Shown: positions 7,871-21,283, counted from the stretch's first letter. The stretch is DNA of 33,554 nt from Lachnospiraceae bacterium (GCA_024687125.1 JAILFA010000097.1:1-33554), one strand, 5' to 3'. Notes: generated by a model not told the origin, from the letters alone. Numbers and translations are program-made.

Positions 7871-10800
7871 TTAAATCTCACTTATCCTCGGTGATACATC
7901 CTCCAGAACATCCAGCAGGATCCGCACCGTATCCAGCGATGTGAACATCGTCACACCGTTCATGATCGCGCATTTGCGGATCTCCACGCCGTCGTTGTAA
8001 TGTACCCCCGAGAGGATGGCTCTCGTATTGATGATATAACTGACGTATCCCGCGCGGATCGAGCGCAGGATCTCATCGCTCCCCTCGCTGATCTTGCCGC
8101 GGATACGGGTCCTGATCCCATGCTCCTTCATGAATCTGCCGGTTCCCACGGTGGCTTCGATATTAAAGCCGAGCTCATAAAACCTGCGGATCAGCGGCAG
8201 GGCCTCCTCCTTGTCCTCATCCGCGAGGGTGACCATCACGGTCCCGTATTCCTTCATCTTGATGCCGGAGGCCTGCAGTGCCTTATACAGTGCACGTTTA
8301 AGGCTCTTATCGTATCCGATGGCCTCGCCGGTGGACTTCATCTCCGGCGACAGATACGCATCCATGCCGTTCAGCTTTTCAAATGAAAAGGCGGGTGCCT
8401 TGACATACCAGAAATCCTTGTCCGGAAGGACCTTGCCGGCGTATCCCTGATCCGCGAGGCTCTCCCCCAGCATGACGCGCGTTGCGATATCCACGAGCGG
8501 AACACCGGTCGACTTGGACAGGAACGGAACGCTCCTCGAGGCCCGCGGGTTCACTTCGATGATGTAGACATGATCCTCGGGATCGACGATGAACTGGATA
8601 TTGTAGAGCCCGACGATACCGATCCCGACACCCAGCTTCTCCGTGTATTCGCGGATCGTCTTCCTGACCTGGTCTGACAGGGAAAAAGGCGGATAGACGC
8701 TCATGCTGTCGCCCGAATGGACACCGGTCCGCTCCACGAGTTCCATGATCCCCGGCAGGAACACGGACGTGCCGTCGCAGACAGCATCGACCTCGACCTC
8801 CTTGCCGACGACATAACGGTCGATCAGCACCGGCCGGTCGCGGTCCACCTCCACCGCGTTCTTCAGGTAATGAACGAGCATCTCCCGGTTGGCCACGATC
8901 TCCATCGCGCGTCCGCCCAGGACAAAGGATGGACGCACAAGAACCGGATAGCCGATGCGCTCCGCGGCCTCCTCGCCCTCTTCGATCGTCGTGACAGCCT
9001 CGCCCGTGGGATGCGGGATCTCCAGTCTCCTGATGACATCCTCAAAAGCGTCCCGGTCCTCCGCGGCAAAGATCGCGCCGGTGCCTGTGCCGATGATCTT
9101 TACACCTCGTTTCTCGAGGGGCTCCGCGAGATTGACTGCCGTCTGCCCTCCCAGGGACGTGATCACGCCCAGCGGCTGCTCGAGGTCGACGATGTTCATG
9201 ATATCCTCGGGAGTCAGCGGCTCGAAATAGAGTTTGTCTGCCGTGGTGTAATCCGTGGAAACGGTCTCCGGATTGTTGTTGATGACGATCGCCTCGTACC
9301 CCATGTCACGGATCGTCTTGACCGCGTGGACCGTGGAGTAGTCAAACTCGACGCCCTGCCCGATCCGGATCGGCCCGGAGCCGAGAACGATGATCTTTTT
9401 CCTGTCGGAGATCACCGACTCGTTTTCATCCTCATAGGTGGAGTAGAAATACGGCACGTAGCTCTCGAACTCGCTCGCGCAGGTGTCGATCATCTTGTAG
9501 ACAGGACGGATCCCGAGATCTCTCCTGTGCTTCCAGACCTCCTCCTCACTGCAGCCGGTGAGCTCCGCGATATAGGAATCCGAAAATCCCATGCGCTTTG
9601 CACGGTACAGGAGGTCTCTGCCGACAGGAACGGGATCGTCCGCACCATGCCCTGCTGCTGCCTCCTCAAGTTCTTTTTCCAGGTCAACGATCTTTTTGAT
9701 CTTATCGAGAAAGAACATGTCGATCCGCGTACGCAGATAGATCACCTGCAGATCCACGCCGAGCCACAGGAGCTCGGAGATCGCGTAGATACGGTCATCC
9801 GTCCCCTCCTCGATGTAGGCGAGCAGTTTTTCTACAGCCTCCGCGCGGTTTTCCGGAGCCGGTTTATTCGAGAGGTTTTTGACGTCGAATTTTGCCAGAT
9901 GGATATGGTTCTTGCCGTCCTCAAGAGAGCGGATCGCCTTCAGAAGGCTCTCCTCCATCGTCCGTCCGACACTCATGGTCTCGCCGGTCGCCTTCATCTG
10001 TGTAGAAAGAACATTGGAGGCAAGCGTGAATTTATCGAACGGGAACCGCGGCATCTTGGTGACAACATAGTCGAGCGAAGGTTCAAAGCACGCCGTTGTG
10101 TTGGCAAGCTTGATCTCATCCAGCGTCATCCCGACCGCGATCTTGGCGGAGACGCGCGCGATCGGATAGCCGCTCGCCTTGGAAGCGAGGGCCGAGGATC
10201 TGGAAACCCTCGGGTTCACCTCGATCACATAGTAGGCAAAGGATTCCGGATCGAGGGCGAACTGGACGTTGCAGCCGCCCTGGATCTTCAGCGCTCGGAT
10301 GATCCTGAGGGCGCTGTCCCGGAGCATATGATATTCGCGGTTGGTGAGCGTCTGACTCGGCGCCACGACGATCGAATCGCCGGTATGGATGCCGACGGGA
10401 TCGAGATTTTCCATGTTACAGACGGTGATCGCCGTGTCATTGGCGTCCCGGAGCACTTCGTACTCGATCTCCTTATACCCGCGGATACTTTTTTCTACAA
10501 GCACCTGATGCACCGGTGAAAGAGAAAGCGCGGTCTTCATGCGTTCCCGCATCTCCTCCGGGTCATTGGCAAAGCCGCCCCCGGTTCCGCCCAGCGTAAA
10601 CGCGGGCCGCAGGATCACCGGATAGCCGATCTCTTCAGCAGCGGCGAGCCCCTCCTCGATGCTCTCGGCGATCGCCGAAGGTACCACCGGTTCCCCGAGT
10701 TCTTCACAGAGCTCCTTGAACTGTTCCCTGTCCTCGGCTCTGCGGATACTCTCCGCGGCTGTTCCCAGGAGCTCGATCTCACATTCCTCGAGGACGCCCT

Positions 10801-11113
10801 TGTCATAGAGCTGCAGGGACAGGTTCAGGCCCGTCTGCCCGCCGATGCCGGGAACGATCGCGTCCGGCCGCTCGTACCGGCAGATCCTTGCCATATACTC
10901 GAGTGTCAGCGGCTCCATGTAGACCTTGTCCGCGATCGCGTGATCCGTCATGATCGTCGCCGGATTGGAGTTCGCGAGGATGACCTCGTACCCTTCCTCC
11001 TTGAGTGCCAGGCAGGCCTGGGTTCCCGCGTAGTCAAACTCCGCCGCCTGACCGATCACGATCGGGCCGGAGCCGATGACAAGTACTTTTTTGATATCCG
11101 TACGCTTAGGCAT
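7871..11113 (-). CDS. carB: Carbamoyl phosphate synthase, large subunit
   Basis: 1080 residues, full length for the family. It joins bicarbonate, ammonia (delivered from CarA) and two ATP into carbamoyl phosphate for arginine and pyrimidine synthesis. Two homologous ATP-grasp halves are visible, each opening with a Gly-Ser-Gly-Pro-Ile nucleotide site (near residues 14 and 570) and each containing Glu-Val-Asn-Pro-Arg with Ser-Arg-Ser. The C-terminal ~130 residues form the allosteric MGS-like domain. The start is 3 nt after carA and the stop overlaps the glnA ribosome site. Nothing looks damaged. Confidence 0.98.
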   Translation of the reverse strand: MPKRTDIKKVLVIGSGPIVIGQAAEFDYAGTQACLALKEEGYEVILANSNPATIMTDHAIADKVYMEPLTLEYMARICRYERPDAIVPGIGGQTGLNLSLQLYDKGVLEECEIELLGTAAESIRRAEDREQFKELCEELGEPVVPSAIAESIEEGLAAAEEIGYPVILRPAFTLGGTGGGFANDPEEMRERMKTALSLSPVHQVLVEKSIRGYKEIEYEVLRDANDTAITVCNMENLDPVGIHTGDSIVVAPSQTLTNREYHMLRDSALRIIRALKIQGGCNVQFALDPESFAYYVIEVNPRVSRSSALASKASGYPIARVSAKIAVGMTLDEIKLANTTACFEPSLDYVVTKMPRFPFDKFTLASNVLSTQMKATGETMSVGRTMEESLLKAIRSLEDGKNHIHLAKFDVKNLSNKPAPENRAEAVEKLLAYIEEGTDDRIYAISELLWLGVDLQVIYLRTRIDMFFLDKIKKIVDLEKELEEAAAGHGADDPVPVGRDLLYRAKRMGFSDSYIAELTGCSEEEVWKHRRDLGIRPVYKMIDTCASEFESYVPYFYSTYEDENESVISDRKKIIVLGSGPIRIGQGVEFDYSTVHAVKTIRDMGYEAIVINNNPETVSTDYTTADKLYFEPLTPEDIMNIVDLEQPLGVITSLGGQTAVNLAEPLEKRGVKIIGTGTGAIFAAEDRDAFEDVIRRLEIPHPTGEAVTTIEEGEEAAERIGYPVLVRPSFVLGGRAMEIVANREMLVHYLKNAVEVDRDRPVLIDRYVVGKEVEVDAVCDGTSVFLPGIMELVERTGVHSGDSMSVYPPFSLSDQVRKTIREYTEKLGVGIGIVGLYNIQFIVDPEDHVYIIEVNPRASRSVPFLSKSTGVPLVDIATRVMLGESLADQGYAGKVLPDKDFWYVKAPAFSFEKLNGMDAYLSPEMKSTGEAIGYDKSLKRALYKALQASGIKMKEYGTVMVTLADEDKEEALPLIRRFYELGFNIEATVGTGRFMKEHGIRTRIRGKISEGSDEILRSIRAGYVSYIINTRAILSGVHYNDGVEIRKCAIMNGVTMFTSLDTVRILLDVLEDVSPRISEI

Positions 11114-11116
11114 TTC

Positions 11117-12202
11117 TCATCCTCTGTGGTTCTTCATCAGGTCAATGAACTGCTCGAACAGATAGCCGCTGTCCTGCGGCCCCGGAGCGCTCTCCGGATG
11201 GTACTGTACCGAAAAGATCATGTTCTTACTGTCTGCCACGCCCTCCACGGTCCCGTCCAGAAGGTTGATGTGGGAGACCGCAAGTCCCGTCCCCGCAAGG
11301 GACGCCTCCTCTACAGCATAGCTGTGATTCTGGCCGGTGATCTCGATCCTGCCGGTGGAAAGTGCACGCACGGGATGATTTCCGCCGCGGTGCCCGAATT
11401 TCAGCTTATAGGTCTTCGCACCGCAGGAGAGCGAGAGCAGCTGATGTCCCAGGCAGATCCCGAACATCGGCACCCTGCCGCGCAGCGTCTTCAGGGTTGC
11501 GATCACTTCGGGGACATCCGTCGGATCCCCCGGGCCGTTGGAGATCATCACGCCGTCCGGATGGAGGGCCAGGATCTCCTCAGCGCACGTGTCGAACGGT
11601 ACCACCGTGACATTGCATCGGTGACGGTTCAGCATCCGCACGATGTTCATCTTGAGTCCGCAGTCGATCACGACCACGGAAAACAGGGGGTTGGAAGTGC
11701 GGCTGTACCACTTTTTCGTGCAGCTGCAGCGCCTGACCGCGTCGTGGGGAACCGGCGTTTCCCGGATGATCCGCATGCCCTCCTCCGCCGGAGTATCCGC
11801 GTCCGTGATCAGGCATCTTCTCGAGCCGAGATCCCGGATGCTGCGCACGAGCTTTCTCGTATCCACGCCGGCGATCCCGGGTACACCGTTCTCCTCGAGC
11901 AGTTCGGGGAGCGACTTGGTGGAGCGGAAATTGGAGGGTTCGTCGTTGATATCCCGCACGATGACGGCCGACGGTGATATGATCCTGCTCTCATAGTCCT
12001 CATCCGCGATCCCGTAGTTGCCGATCAGCGGATACGAAAAAACCACGGCCTGATCGGTATAGGAGGGATCTGAAGCGATCTCCTGATACCCGGCCATGGA
12101 GGTGTTGAAGACGATCTCGCAGACGACGGAGCGCTCCGCGCCGAAGCCCGCGCCGGTGTACTCCGTGCCGTCCTCGAGGATCAGTTTTCTGCTTGCTGTC
12201 AT
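11117..12202 (-). CDS. carA: Carbamoyl phosphate synthase, small (glutaminase) subunit
   Basis: 361 residues, usual length. It hydrolyses glutamine and channels ammonia to CarB. The N-terminal CPSase domain (about 1-150) is followed by a class I amidotransferase domain with the nucleophile C250 in Gly-Ile-Cys-Leu-Gly-His-Gln and a C-terminal catalytic His-Pro-Glu. It is 6 nt downstream of pyrG and 3 nt upstream of carB, so translation is probably coupled. Confidence 0.97.
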   Translation of the reverse strand: MTASRKLILEDGTEYTGAGFGAERSVVCEIVFNTSMAGYQEIASDPSYTDQAVVFSYPLIGNYGIADEDYESRIISPSAVIVRDINDEPSNFRSTKSLPELLEENGVPGIAGVDTRKLVRSIRDLGSRRCLITDADTPAEEGMRIIRETPVPHDAVRRCSCTKKWYSRTSNPLFSVVVIDCGLKMNIVRMLNRHRCNVTVVPFDTCAEEILALHPDGVMISNGPGDPTDVPEVIATLKTLRGRVPMFGICLGHQLLSLSCGAKTYKLKFGHRGGNHPVRALSTGRIEITGQNHSYAVEEASLAGTGLAVSHINLLDGTVEGVADSKNMIFSVQYHPESAPGPQDSGYLFEQFIDLMKNHRG

Positions 12203-12208
12203 TTTGCC

Positions 12209-15053
<2,845 letters not shown>

Positions 15054-15079
15054 GCTCCGTGCTCCTGTCTATATGCTTT

Positions 15080-16564
15080 CTACAGATTCGTGTAGCCCAT
15101 CAGATGTTCGTCGACTTCTTTTGCCACGGAACGTCCCTCGGCGATCGCCCAGACGACCAGGGACTGTCCGCGGTGCATATCTCCCGCTGTATAGATGCCC
15201 GGGATGCTTGTCAGGTGCTTCCCGGCGTCTGTTTTGACATTGGTCCTGCCGTCGCGCTCCACACCGAAGGCATCGGTGACATACTGCTCACTCCCCAGGA
15301 ACCCGGCAGCGATGAGGACGAGGCCCGCGGGGACGCGCCGCTCCGTTCCTTCCTCGGGCACCATGTTCATCCGGCCGGTCTTTTCGTCCCTGACCGGTTT
15401 GAGGGAGACCAGGACAACCTCTTTCAGGTCACCCTTCTTATCCTTGATAAACTCCTTGACCGTAGTCTGATAGACTCTGGGGTCACTCCCGAACTTCCAG
15501 ATCGCTTCATCCTGGCCGTAATCCACCTTGAGGATCCTGGGCCACTGCGGCCAGGGGTTGGAGGGAAGGCGCGAGGCCGGGGGTTCGGGCATCATCTCCA
15601 GCTGTGTTACGCTCTTCGCGCCCAGACGGATGCAGGTACCCACGCAGTCATTGCCGGTGTCGCCGCCGCCGATGACGATGACGTCCCTGCCCTTCGCGAG
15701 GTCCGTCGGAACATCCTCAAAATCGCTGTCCAGCAGGCGTTTCGTGACCTCGGACAGGAAATTCACGGCAAAGCGGATTCCTCCGGCGTCTCTTCCGGGA
15801 GCTTTGATGTCGCGCGGGTTCGAAGCGCCGCAGCACAGGATCACCGCGTCATATTCCTTTTTCAGATCCTCCGCGGAGACCGTGTTCCCGACATCCGCGC
15901 CCGTGATAAAGCGCACGCCGGCTTCCTCCATCAGGCGGATCCGCCGGTCGATCAGCAACTTGTCAAGCTTCATATTGGGGATGCCGTAGCGCAGGAGGCC
16001 GCCGACGCGGTCGCTCCGCTCATAAACTGTCACCTCGTGTCCTCTGCGGTTGAGGAGCTGTGCCGCCGCCAGACCCGAAGGCCCGCTGCCGACCACGGCC
16101 ACCTTTTTCCCGGTGCGGACCTCCGGACTGTCCTCATGCACCAGATCATTCGCATAGGCATACTCGATCACGGATTTTTCATTTTCCTTGGTGGCAACCG
16201 GCGCGTCGTGCAGGCCGCAGGTACACGCTGCCTCACAGAGAGCCGGGCAGACGCGGCTCGTGAATTCCGGAAAGCTGTGCGTGATCGTAAGCCGCCGGTA
16301 GGCTTCCGCCATCCTGCCCCGGTACACCAGATCATTCCATTCGGGAACCAGATTGTGGAGGGGGCAGCCGGAAGCCATCCCCGCGATCATTACACCCGCC
16401 TGGCAGAACGGGATACCGCAGTTCATGCACCGCGCCGCCTGCTTCTGCCGGTCCGCCTGGCTCAGCTGCTCGTGGAATTCCCGGAAATCCCCCACTCTGT
16501 CTGCTTCTTTTCGGACGAATCCATCCTGCCGTTCATATTCGAGAAAACCGGTCGTCTTACCCAT
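15080..16564 (-). CDS. gltD: Glutamate synthase, small (NADPH) subunit
   Basis: 494 residues. It passes electrons from NADPH through FAD and two 4Fe-4S clusters to the large subunit. The N-terminus has the Cys clusters (Cys-Met-Asn-Cys-Gly-Ile-Pro-Phe-Cys, then Cys-Pro and Cys-Glu-Ala-Ala-Cys). Gly-Ser-Gly-Pro-Ser-Gly marks the FAD site and Gly-Gly-Gly-Asp-Thr-Gly the NADPH site. Its ATG overlaps the gltB stop in a TAATG junction, so translation is coupled to the second gltB half. It is intact, which argues that glutamate synthase function is still under selection. Confidence 0.96.
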   Translation of the reverse strand: MGKTTGFLEYERQDGFVRKEADRVGDFREFHEQLSQADRQKQAARCMNCGIPFCQAGVMIAGMASGCPLHNLVPEWNDLVYRGRMAEAYRRLTITHSFPEFTSRVCPALCEAACTCGLHDAPVATKENEKSVIEYAYANDLVHEDSPEVRTGKKVAVVGSGPSGLAAAQLLNRRGHEVTVYERSDRVGGLLRYGIPNMKLDKLLIDRRIRLMEEAGVRFITGADVGNTVSAEDLKKEYDAVILCCGASNPRDIKAPGRDAGGIRFAVNFLSEVTKRLLDSDFEDVPTDLAKGRDVIVIGGGDTGNDCVGTCIRLGAKSVTQLEMMPEPPASRLPSNPWPQWPRILKVDYGQDEAIWKFGSDPRVYQTTVKEFIKDKKGDLKEVVLVSLKPVRDEKTGRMNMVPEEGTERRVPAGLVLIAAGFLGSEQYVTDAFGVERDGRTNVKTDAGKHLTSIPGIYTAGDMHRGQSLVVWAIAEGRSVAKEVDEHLMGYTNL

Positions 16565-18843
16565 TACTGTTTACCTCCCACAAATGCCCTGAAGGCCTCG
16601 ATCTTGGCCGTCTCCGGATCCGCGCCCATCTCCTCGCTCCGCGCGATCAGCTGCAGGATCTCCTTGTAATCCACAGGAATGATCTTCTTGAAGTGCGGGA
16701 TATACCCGTCAAAGTCATCCAGGATCTTCTTTGCCTTCTTCGAACCGGTGGCTGCGGCATACTCTGTCAGGATGCTGCGCAGTTCATCGAGATCGGCCTT
16801 GTGCTCCACGGCTTCCATCGAGACAAGCTGTTTGTTCAGGTTGCGGTACAGCCGGTTGTCTTCATCAAGTACATAGACTACACCGCCGCTCATGCCGGCC
16901 GCAAGATTCTTTCCGGTCGGTCCCAGGATGACCACGGTGCCGCCCGTCATATATTCGCATCCGTGTTCGCCGACGCCTTCCACAACGGCCGTGACACCGG
17001 AATTGCGGATCGCAAACCGCTCTCCGGCAACGCCCGCGATGAACGCTTTTCCGGAGGTCGCACCGTAGAGGGCGACATTTCCAATTATAATGTTCTCACC
17101 CGGATCATAGGTCGCGTTCTCCGGCGCGGAGACGATCAGTTTGCCGCCGGAGAGGCCCTTGCCGAAATAGTCGTTGGAATCGCCCTCCAGACGCAGCGTC
17201 AGGCCCGCCGGGATGAACGCACCGAAGCTCTGACCGCCGGATCCCGTGCAGTGGATCGTGATGGAATCCTCGGGCAGCCCCTGCGGGTGCTTCCTCGTGA
17301 TCTCAGCGCCAAGGAGCGTCCCAAAGGTCCGGTCGATGCTGCCGAGCTGGACGTGTCCTTCCGCTTTGCCGCCCTGCTCGATCGCGGTACGGATCGTTTT
17401 GGATTTCAGCAGCACAGCCTCGTCCTTGGTCTTGGAAAGCCGGAAGTCATAAAGATGCTTTTTGTCATGCGTGATCCTGTCCTGATGGGCATCCGTCAGG
17501 ATCCTGGAGAGGTCGATCTTTTTCTCCTGTTCGGTCAGATCTTCGCGCACCCTAAGCAGATCGGTCCTGCCGACCAGTTCAGATACCGTTCTTACGCCCA
17601 GACTGCTCATGATCTCACGGAGCTGCCTCGCGATGAACAGCATGAAGTTTTCTACATATTCCGGTTTGCCCGCAAAGCGCTTGCGGAGCTCGGGATCCTG
17701 CGTCGCGACACCCATCGGGCAGGTATCCGACTGGCAGGCGCGCATCATGACGCAGCCCATCGTGATCAGCGGCGCCGTGGCAAAGCCGAACTCCTCGGCA
17801 CCCAGGATCGCGGCGATCGCCACATCCTTGCCGCTCATGAGTTTTCCGTCGGTCTCGATCACGACGCGGTTTCTGAGCCCGTTCGCGACCAGTGTCTGAT
17901 GGGTTTCCGCGAGGCCCAGTTCCCACGGCAGCCCCGCGTTATGGATCGAAGAGAGCGGCGCCGCGCCGGTTCCGCCGTCGTAGCCCGAGATCAGGATAAC
18001 TCCCGCGCCGGCCTTGGCAACACCGGCAGCGACGGTCCCGACACCGGCCTCCGATACCAGCTTCACGGAAATCCTGGCGTCCTTGTTGGCGCACTTCAGA
18101 TCGTAGATCAGCTGCGCCAGGTCTTCGATCGAATAGATATCATGATGCGGCGGCGGCGAGATCAGAGATACGCCGGGGGTGGAGTGGCGCGTCTTCGCGA
18201 TCCACGGGTAGACCTTTTTCCCGGGGAGGTGGCCGCCTTCACCGGGCTTGGCGCCCTGCGCCATCTTGATCTGGATCTCTCTGGCACTGACCAGATACCT
18301 GCTGGTCACGCCGAAGCGGCCGCTCGCGACCTGCTTGATCGCAGAGCTCCTGTCATCGTCTGTCCCGGCGGAGAGGATCCTCTCCTCGCTCTCGCCGCCC
18401 TCACCGCTGTTGGATTTTCCATGCAGGCGGTTCATCGCGACCGCGAGTGTCTGGTGCGCCTCTTCGGAGATCGAGCCATAGGACATCGCGCCGGTCTTGA
18501 ACCTCGTCACGATCGACTCCTCACTTTCCACCTCGGAGATCGGAACGGTCTTTCCGGTCGGCGCGAACTCCAGAAGGCTCCGAAGATAGCCGGTCTTTCT
18601 CGCATCTACAAGCTGCGTATATTCCTTGAACTTTTCATAATTGCCTTCCCGTGTGGAGGCCTGAAGCAGATGGATCGTCTGCGGATCATAGCGGTGGTTC
18701 TCGCCCTGGCTGCGGCTCTTGTGCCGCCCTGTGGCGGTGAGTTCGAGGTCCGCGGGGAGCCCGAGCGGATCGAACGCACGGCTGTGCTGCCTGTCCTGCG
18801 CCTCCGCGATATCGGCGAGTGTGATGCCGCCGACACGGCTCAC
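16564..18843 (-). CDS. gltB: Glutamate synthase large subunit, C-terminal half (FMN and GXGXG domains)
   Basis: 759 residues from a GTG at 18843; the same frame continues upstream without another stop to the TGA at 18907. It holds the FMN-binding synthase domain and the 3Fe-4S cysteines (Cys-Val-Met-Met-Arg-Ala-Cys-Gln-Ser-Asp-Thr-Cys). The C-terminal GXGXG beta-helix domain and the gltD-coupled stop are also present. All are intact, so the only lesion in the gene is the TGA. No good ribosome site stands at the normal distance from the GTG; a GAGGAGG is about 20 nt upstream. How this half is translated is unclear: reinitiation, read-through, or not at all. Confidence 0.85.
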   Translation of the reverse strand: MSRVGGITLADIAEAQDRQHSRAFDPLGLPADLELTATGRHKSRSQGENHRYDPQTIHLLQASTREGNYEKFKEYTQLVDARKTGYLRSLLEFAPTGKTVPISEVESEESIVTRFKTGAMSYGSISEEAHQTLAVAMNRLHGKSNSGEGGESEERILSAGTDDDRSSAIKQVASGRFGVTSRYLVSAREIQIKMAQGAKPGEGGHLPGKKVYPWIAKTRHSTPGVSLISPPPHHDIYSIEDLAQLIYDLKCANKDARISVKLVSEAGVGTVAAGVAKAGAGVILISGYDGGTGAAPLSSIHNAGLPWELGLAETHQTLVANGLRNRVVIETDGKLMSGKDVAIAAILGAEEFGFATAPLITMGCVMMRACQSDTCPMGVATQDPELRKRFAGKPEYVENFMLFIARQLREIMSSLGVRTVSELVGRTDLLRVREDLTEQEKKIDLSRILTDAHQDRITHDKKHLYDFRLSKTKDEAVLLKSKTIRTAIEQGGKAEGHVQLGSIDRTFGTLLGAEITRKHPQGLPEDSITIHCTGSGGQSFGAFIPAGLTLRLEGDSNDYFGKGLSGGKLIVSAPENATYDPGENIIIGNVALYGATSGKAFIAGVAGERFAIRNSGVTAVVEGVGEHGCEYMTGGTVVILGPTGKNLAAGMSGGVVYVLDEDNRLYRNLNKQLVSMEAVEHKADLDELRSILTEYAAATGSKKAKKILDDFDGYIPHFKKIIPVDYKEILQLIARSEEMGADPETAKIEAFRAFVGGKQ

Positions 18844-18906
18844 GGTGCCCGGGAAGTACTCACTGATGACCTCCTCGGATATACCGATCGCTTCAAAGAT
18901 CTTGCT

Positions 18907-18909
18907 TCA
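18907..18909 (-). other. In-frame TGA splitting gltB
   Basis: The codon after Ser-Tyr-Gln is TGA; the following codons read Ser-Lys-Ile-Phe-Glu-Ala-Ile-Gly in the same frame, exactly as homologues continue. The expected residue is Gly, and a single change from GGA would explain it. TGA is used as a normal stop elsewhere in the window (for example at 1982-1984 and 28826-28828), so a changed code is not supported. Confidence 0.9.
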
Positions 18910-21117
18910 CTGATAGGACTGGATCGTGGAGATCCCCATCTTTGACGCGATCTTGACGATGCCGAACAGCACGGCGTTGTCGTAGTCCTCAACCGCCGCG
19001 TAGTAGTCCTTGTCCAGAAGCTCCTCCTCGACCAGTTCTGCGATCGACGCGTGCGCAAGATACGGATTGATCGCGCTCGCGCCGTAGCCGAGAAGCGTCG
19101 CGAAATGATGCACCTCGCGCGGTTCCCCCGACTCCAGGATCAGGGACATCGCCGTGCATTTTCTGGTCTCGACCAGGTGCTTGTGCACCGCCGCGACCGC
19201 AAGAAGCGAAGGGATCGCCACATGGTTCTCGTCGACGCCCCGGTCGGACAGGATGAGGATGTTGGCGCCCTCGCGGTATGCCTTGTCTACCTCCACGAAC
19301 AGATGGTCCAGAACGCGCCTCATCGGCGCTCCCTTGTAGAACAGGATCGGGATGCGCGCGACGTGGAAGCCCTCTTTTTTCATGTTCTCGATCTTGAGAA
19401 GATCCAGATCCGTCAGGATCGGGTTGTTGATCTTGAGCACCTGGCAGTTCTCGGGTTTTTCCTGCAGGAGATTGCCGTTCTTGCCGACATACACAGTGCG
19501 TGAGGTAACGATCTCTTCGCGCTGCGCATCGATCGGCGGATTGGTGACCTGAGCGAAGAGCTGCTTGAAAAAGTAGAAAAGCGGCTGATACTCGCCCGAG
19601 AGCGCCGCGATCGGCGTATCCACACCCATGGAGCCGATCATCTCCGTGCCGTTGAGTGCCATGCTCAGAAGCCCGTCGTGATAGTTTTCCCAGGTATAGC
19701 CAAAGGCCTTTTGCAGGCGCTTTCTGTATTCGCCGGTGATCTGCGGGATCTTTTTGTTCGGGATCCGGATGTCCTTGAGCTGCGTCAGCTTGCTGTCAAG
19801 CCACTCTCCATACGGCTTTTGCAGCGCGTATTTCTCCTTGATCTCCTGATCCAGGATGATCTTTTTCTGCTTTGTATCTACAAGGAGAAGCTTGCCGGGA
19901 TGCAGGCGCTCCTTGCGCACCACGTGGCTCTCATCGAGATCGAGAACGCCGACCTCCGAAGAGAGGATAAGCCTGCCGTCATCCATCACATAATATCTGG
20001 AAGGACGCAGGCCGTTTCGGTCGAGGATCGCGCCCATCACATCGCCGTCGGAGAACACAATAGATGCAGGCCCGTCCCAGGGCTCCATCATCGTCGCATA
20101 GTACTGGTAGAAATCCCGTTCCTCCTGGGTAAGCGTCTCGTTGTGCGCCCAGGGCTCCGGGATCATGATCGTCATCGCGAGCGCGAGATCCATGCCGCTC
20201 ATAAGAAGGAATTCGAGCACGTTGTCCAGCATCGCCGAATCAGATCCGCTCTGAGAGATCACCGGCAGGACCCTGGTCATGTCCTCCGCGGAGAACAGAT
20301 CCGTATGCATGGTCTCCTCACGGGCGAGCATCTTGTCCGCGTTGCCCTTGATCGTATTGATCTCACCGTTGTGGACGATCAGGCGGTTCGGGTGCGCCCG
20401 GTTCCAGCTCGGCATGGTGTTGGTCGAAAAGCGTGAATGCACCATCGCGATCGCGGATTCATAGGAGGGATCCTGCAGATCCGTGAAAAAGGTGCGCAGC
20501 TGCCCCACCAGAAACATTCCTTTATATACGATGGTCCTGCAGGAGAGCGAAGGCACATAGGTGGTCGCGCTGCTCTGTTCAAACTCGCGGCGGACGACGT
20601 AGAGCATCCGGTCAAAGTCCAGATCGTCCTTTAGTCCCGCCGGGCGCGCGATAAAGGCCTGACGGATATCGGGCATGCACTCACGCGCCTTGGTACCGAG
20701 GACTTCGGGTGCGGATTCTACTTTTCTCCAGGCGAGGAACTTCAGTCCAGCCTTGCGCACGATGATCTCAAACATCGACTGTGCCTGCCTGCGGTCGAGG
20801 TCGCCCTGCGGGAAAAAGAACATGCCGACGCCGTACTGCCGCGGACCGGGCAGCGTTACGCCCTGTTCCTTCATCTTCTTAACCAGGAATTTGTGCGGGA
20901 TCTGTGTCAGGATCCCGACACCGTCGCCGGTCTTGCCCTCCGCGTCCTTGCCCGCGCGGTGCTCAAGATTTTCCACGATGGAAAGTGCGTCATTGACAAG
21001 TCCGTGGCTCGCTTTACCCTCAATATTGATGATGGCGCCGATCCCGCAGTTGTCATGCTCAAAGTCCGGCCGGTACAGCCCCTCCCGATACATCCTGTTC
21101 AATTCCTTCTCAGCCAT
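18907..21117 (-). CDS. gltB: Glutamate synthase large subunit, N-terminal half (glutaminase and central domains)
   Basis: 736 residues from ATG 21117, chosen because GGGAGAG lies 4-5 nt upstream and a longer frame would start inside the leader terminator. It carries the class II glutaminase domain with nucleophile C24 (Asn-Cys-Gly-Ile-Gly), exposed after propeptide removal. The central domain ends in Gly-Ile-Ser-Thr-Ile-Gln-Ser-Tyr-Gln, where a TGA stops the frame. Homologues continue with Gly and then the segment read in the next codons here. Joined through the stop, the two parts would give about 1517 residues, the normal size of GltB. First gene of the large nitrogen operon. Confidence 0.9.
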   Translation of the reverse strand: MAEKELNRMYREGLYRPDFEHDNCGIGAIINIEGKASHGLVNDALSIVENLEHRAGKDAEGKTGDGVGILTQIPHKFLVKKMKEQGVTLPGPRQYGVGMFFFPQGDLDRRQAQSMFEIIVRKAGLKFLAWRKVESAPEVLGTKARECMPDIRQAFIARPAGLKDDLDFDRMLYVVRREFEQSSATTYVPSLSCRTIVYKGMFLVGQLRTFFTDLQDPSYESAIAMVHSRFSTNTMPSWNRAHPNRLIVHNGEINTIKGNADKMLAREETMHTDLFSAEDMTRVLPVISQSGSDSAMLDNVLEFLLMSGMDLALAMTIMIPEPWAHNETLTQEERDFYQYYATMMEPWDGPASIVFSDGDVMGAILDRNGLRPSRYYVMDDGRLILSSEVGVLDLDESHVVRKERLHPGKLLLVDTKQKKIILDQEIKEKYALQKPYGEWLDSKLTQLKDIRIPNKKIPQITGEYRKRLQKAFGYTWENYHDGLLSMALNGTEMIGSMGVDTPIAALSGEYQPLFYFFKQLFAQVTNPPIDAQREEIVTSRTVYVGKNGNLLQEKPENCQVLKINNPILTDLDLLKIENMKKEGFHVARIPILFYKGAPMRRVLDHLFVEVDKAYREGANILILSDRGVDENHVAIPSLLAVAAVHKHLVETRKCTAMSLILESGEPREVHHFATLLGYGASAINPYLAHASIAELVEEELLDKDYYAAVEDYDNAVLFGIVKIASKMGISTIQSYQ

Positions 21118-21195
21118 TGTTCTCTCCCATTCCAGTGCCTGCAGCCATTCGCGGCAGTCTGCACTTTTTTCTGCCGGCTTCCTGCCCGGCAAAAA

Positions 21196-21228
21196 AGGCG
21201 CCTCAGGTATCAAACCTGAAGCGCCTTT
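21196..21228 (-). terminator. Leader terminator (attenuator) of the glt operon
   Basis: On the minus strand AAAGGCGCTTCAGGT pairs with ACCTGAGGCGCCTTT around a 5-nt loop (one G-U pair), ending in a run of six T. It lies between the promoter and the gltB start, so it must be overcome for expression. Its 5' arm overlaps the hairpin 21217-21234, so the two structures cannot coexist. Confidence 0.88.
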
Positions 21229-21277
21229 GCTTCACATGTCCATGACTGTTCCGTATTCTGATGCCCTCAAAGACATC
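21217..21277 (-). promoter_or_regulatory. Candidate ANTAR target, two hexaloop hairpins
   Basis: Hairpin 1 (21277-21260): stem GATGTC/GGCATC with six-base loop TTTGAG. Hairpin 2 (21234-21217): stem TGAAGC/GCTTCA with six-base loop AAAGGC. ANTAR targets are paired hairpins with hexaloops that have A at position 1 and G at position 4. Loop 2 fits fully; loop 1 has the G but not the A. Hairpin 2 uses bases of the terminator's 5' arm, which is the published ANTAR arrangement. The 25-nt linker is long. Confidence 0.72.
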
Positions 21278-21283
21278 GCACAG

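Noticed and set aside
8717-10519. 600-codon plus-strand frame
   Set aside because: Antisense shadow of carB, which is full length and unmistakable.
18907-18909. UGA recoded as glycine or selenocysteine
   Set aside because: Other genes use TGA as a stop and no other in-frame TGA was found; the family residue is Gly, not Cys, and no selenocysteine-insertion-like hairpin was evident just downstream.
21118-21213. Longer start of gltB
   Set aside because: It would begin within the leader terminator; the ATG at 21117 has a ribosome site and leaves the catalytic Cys at a normal distance.
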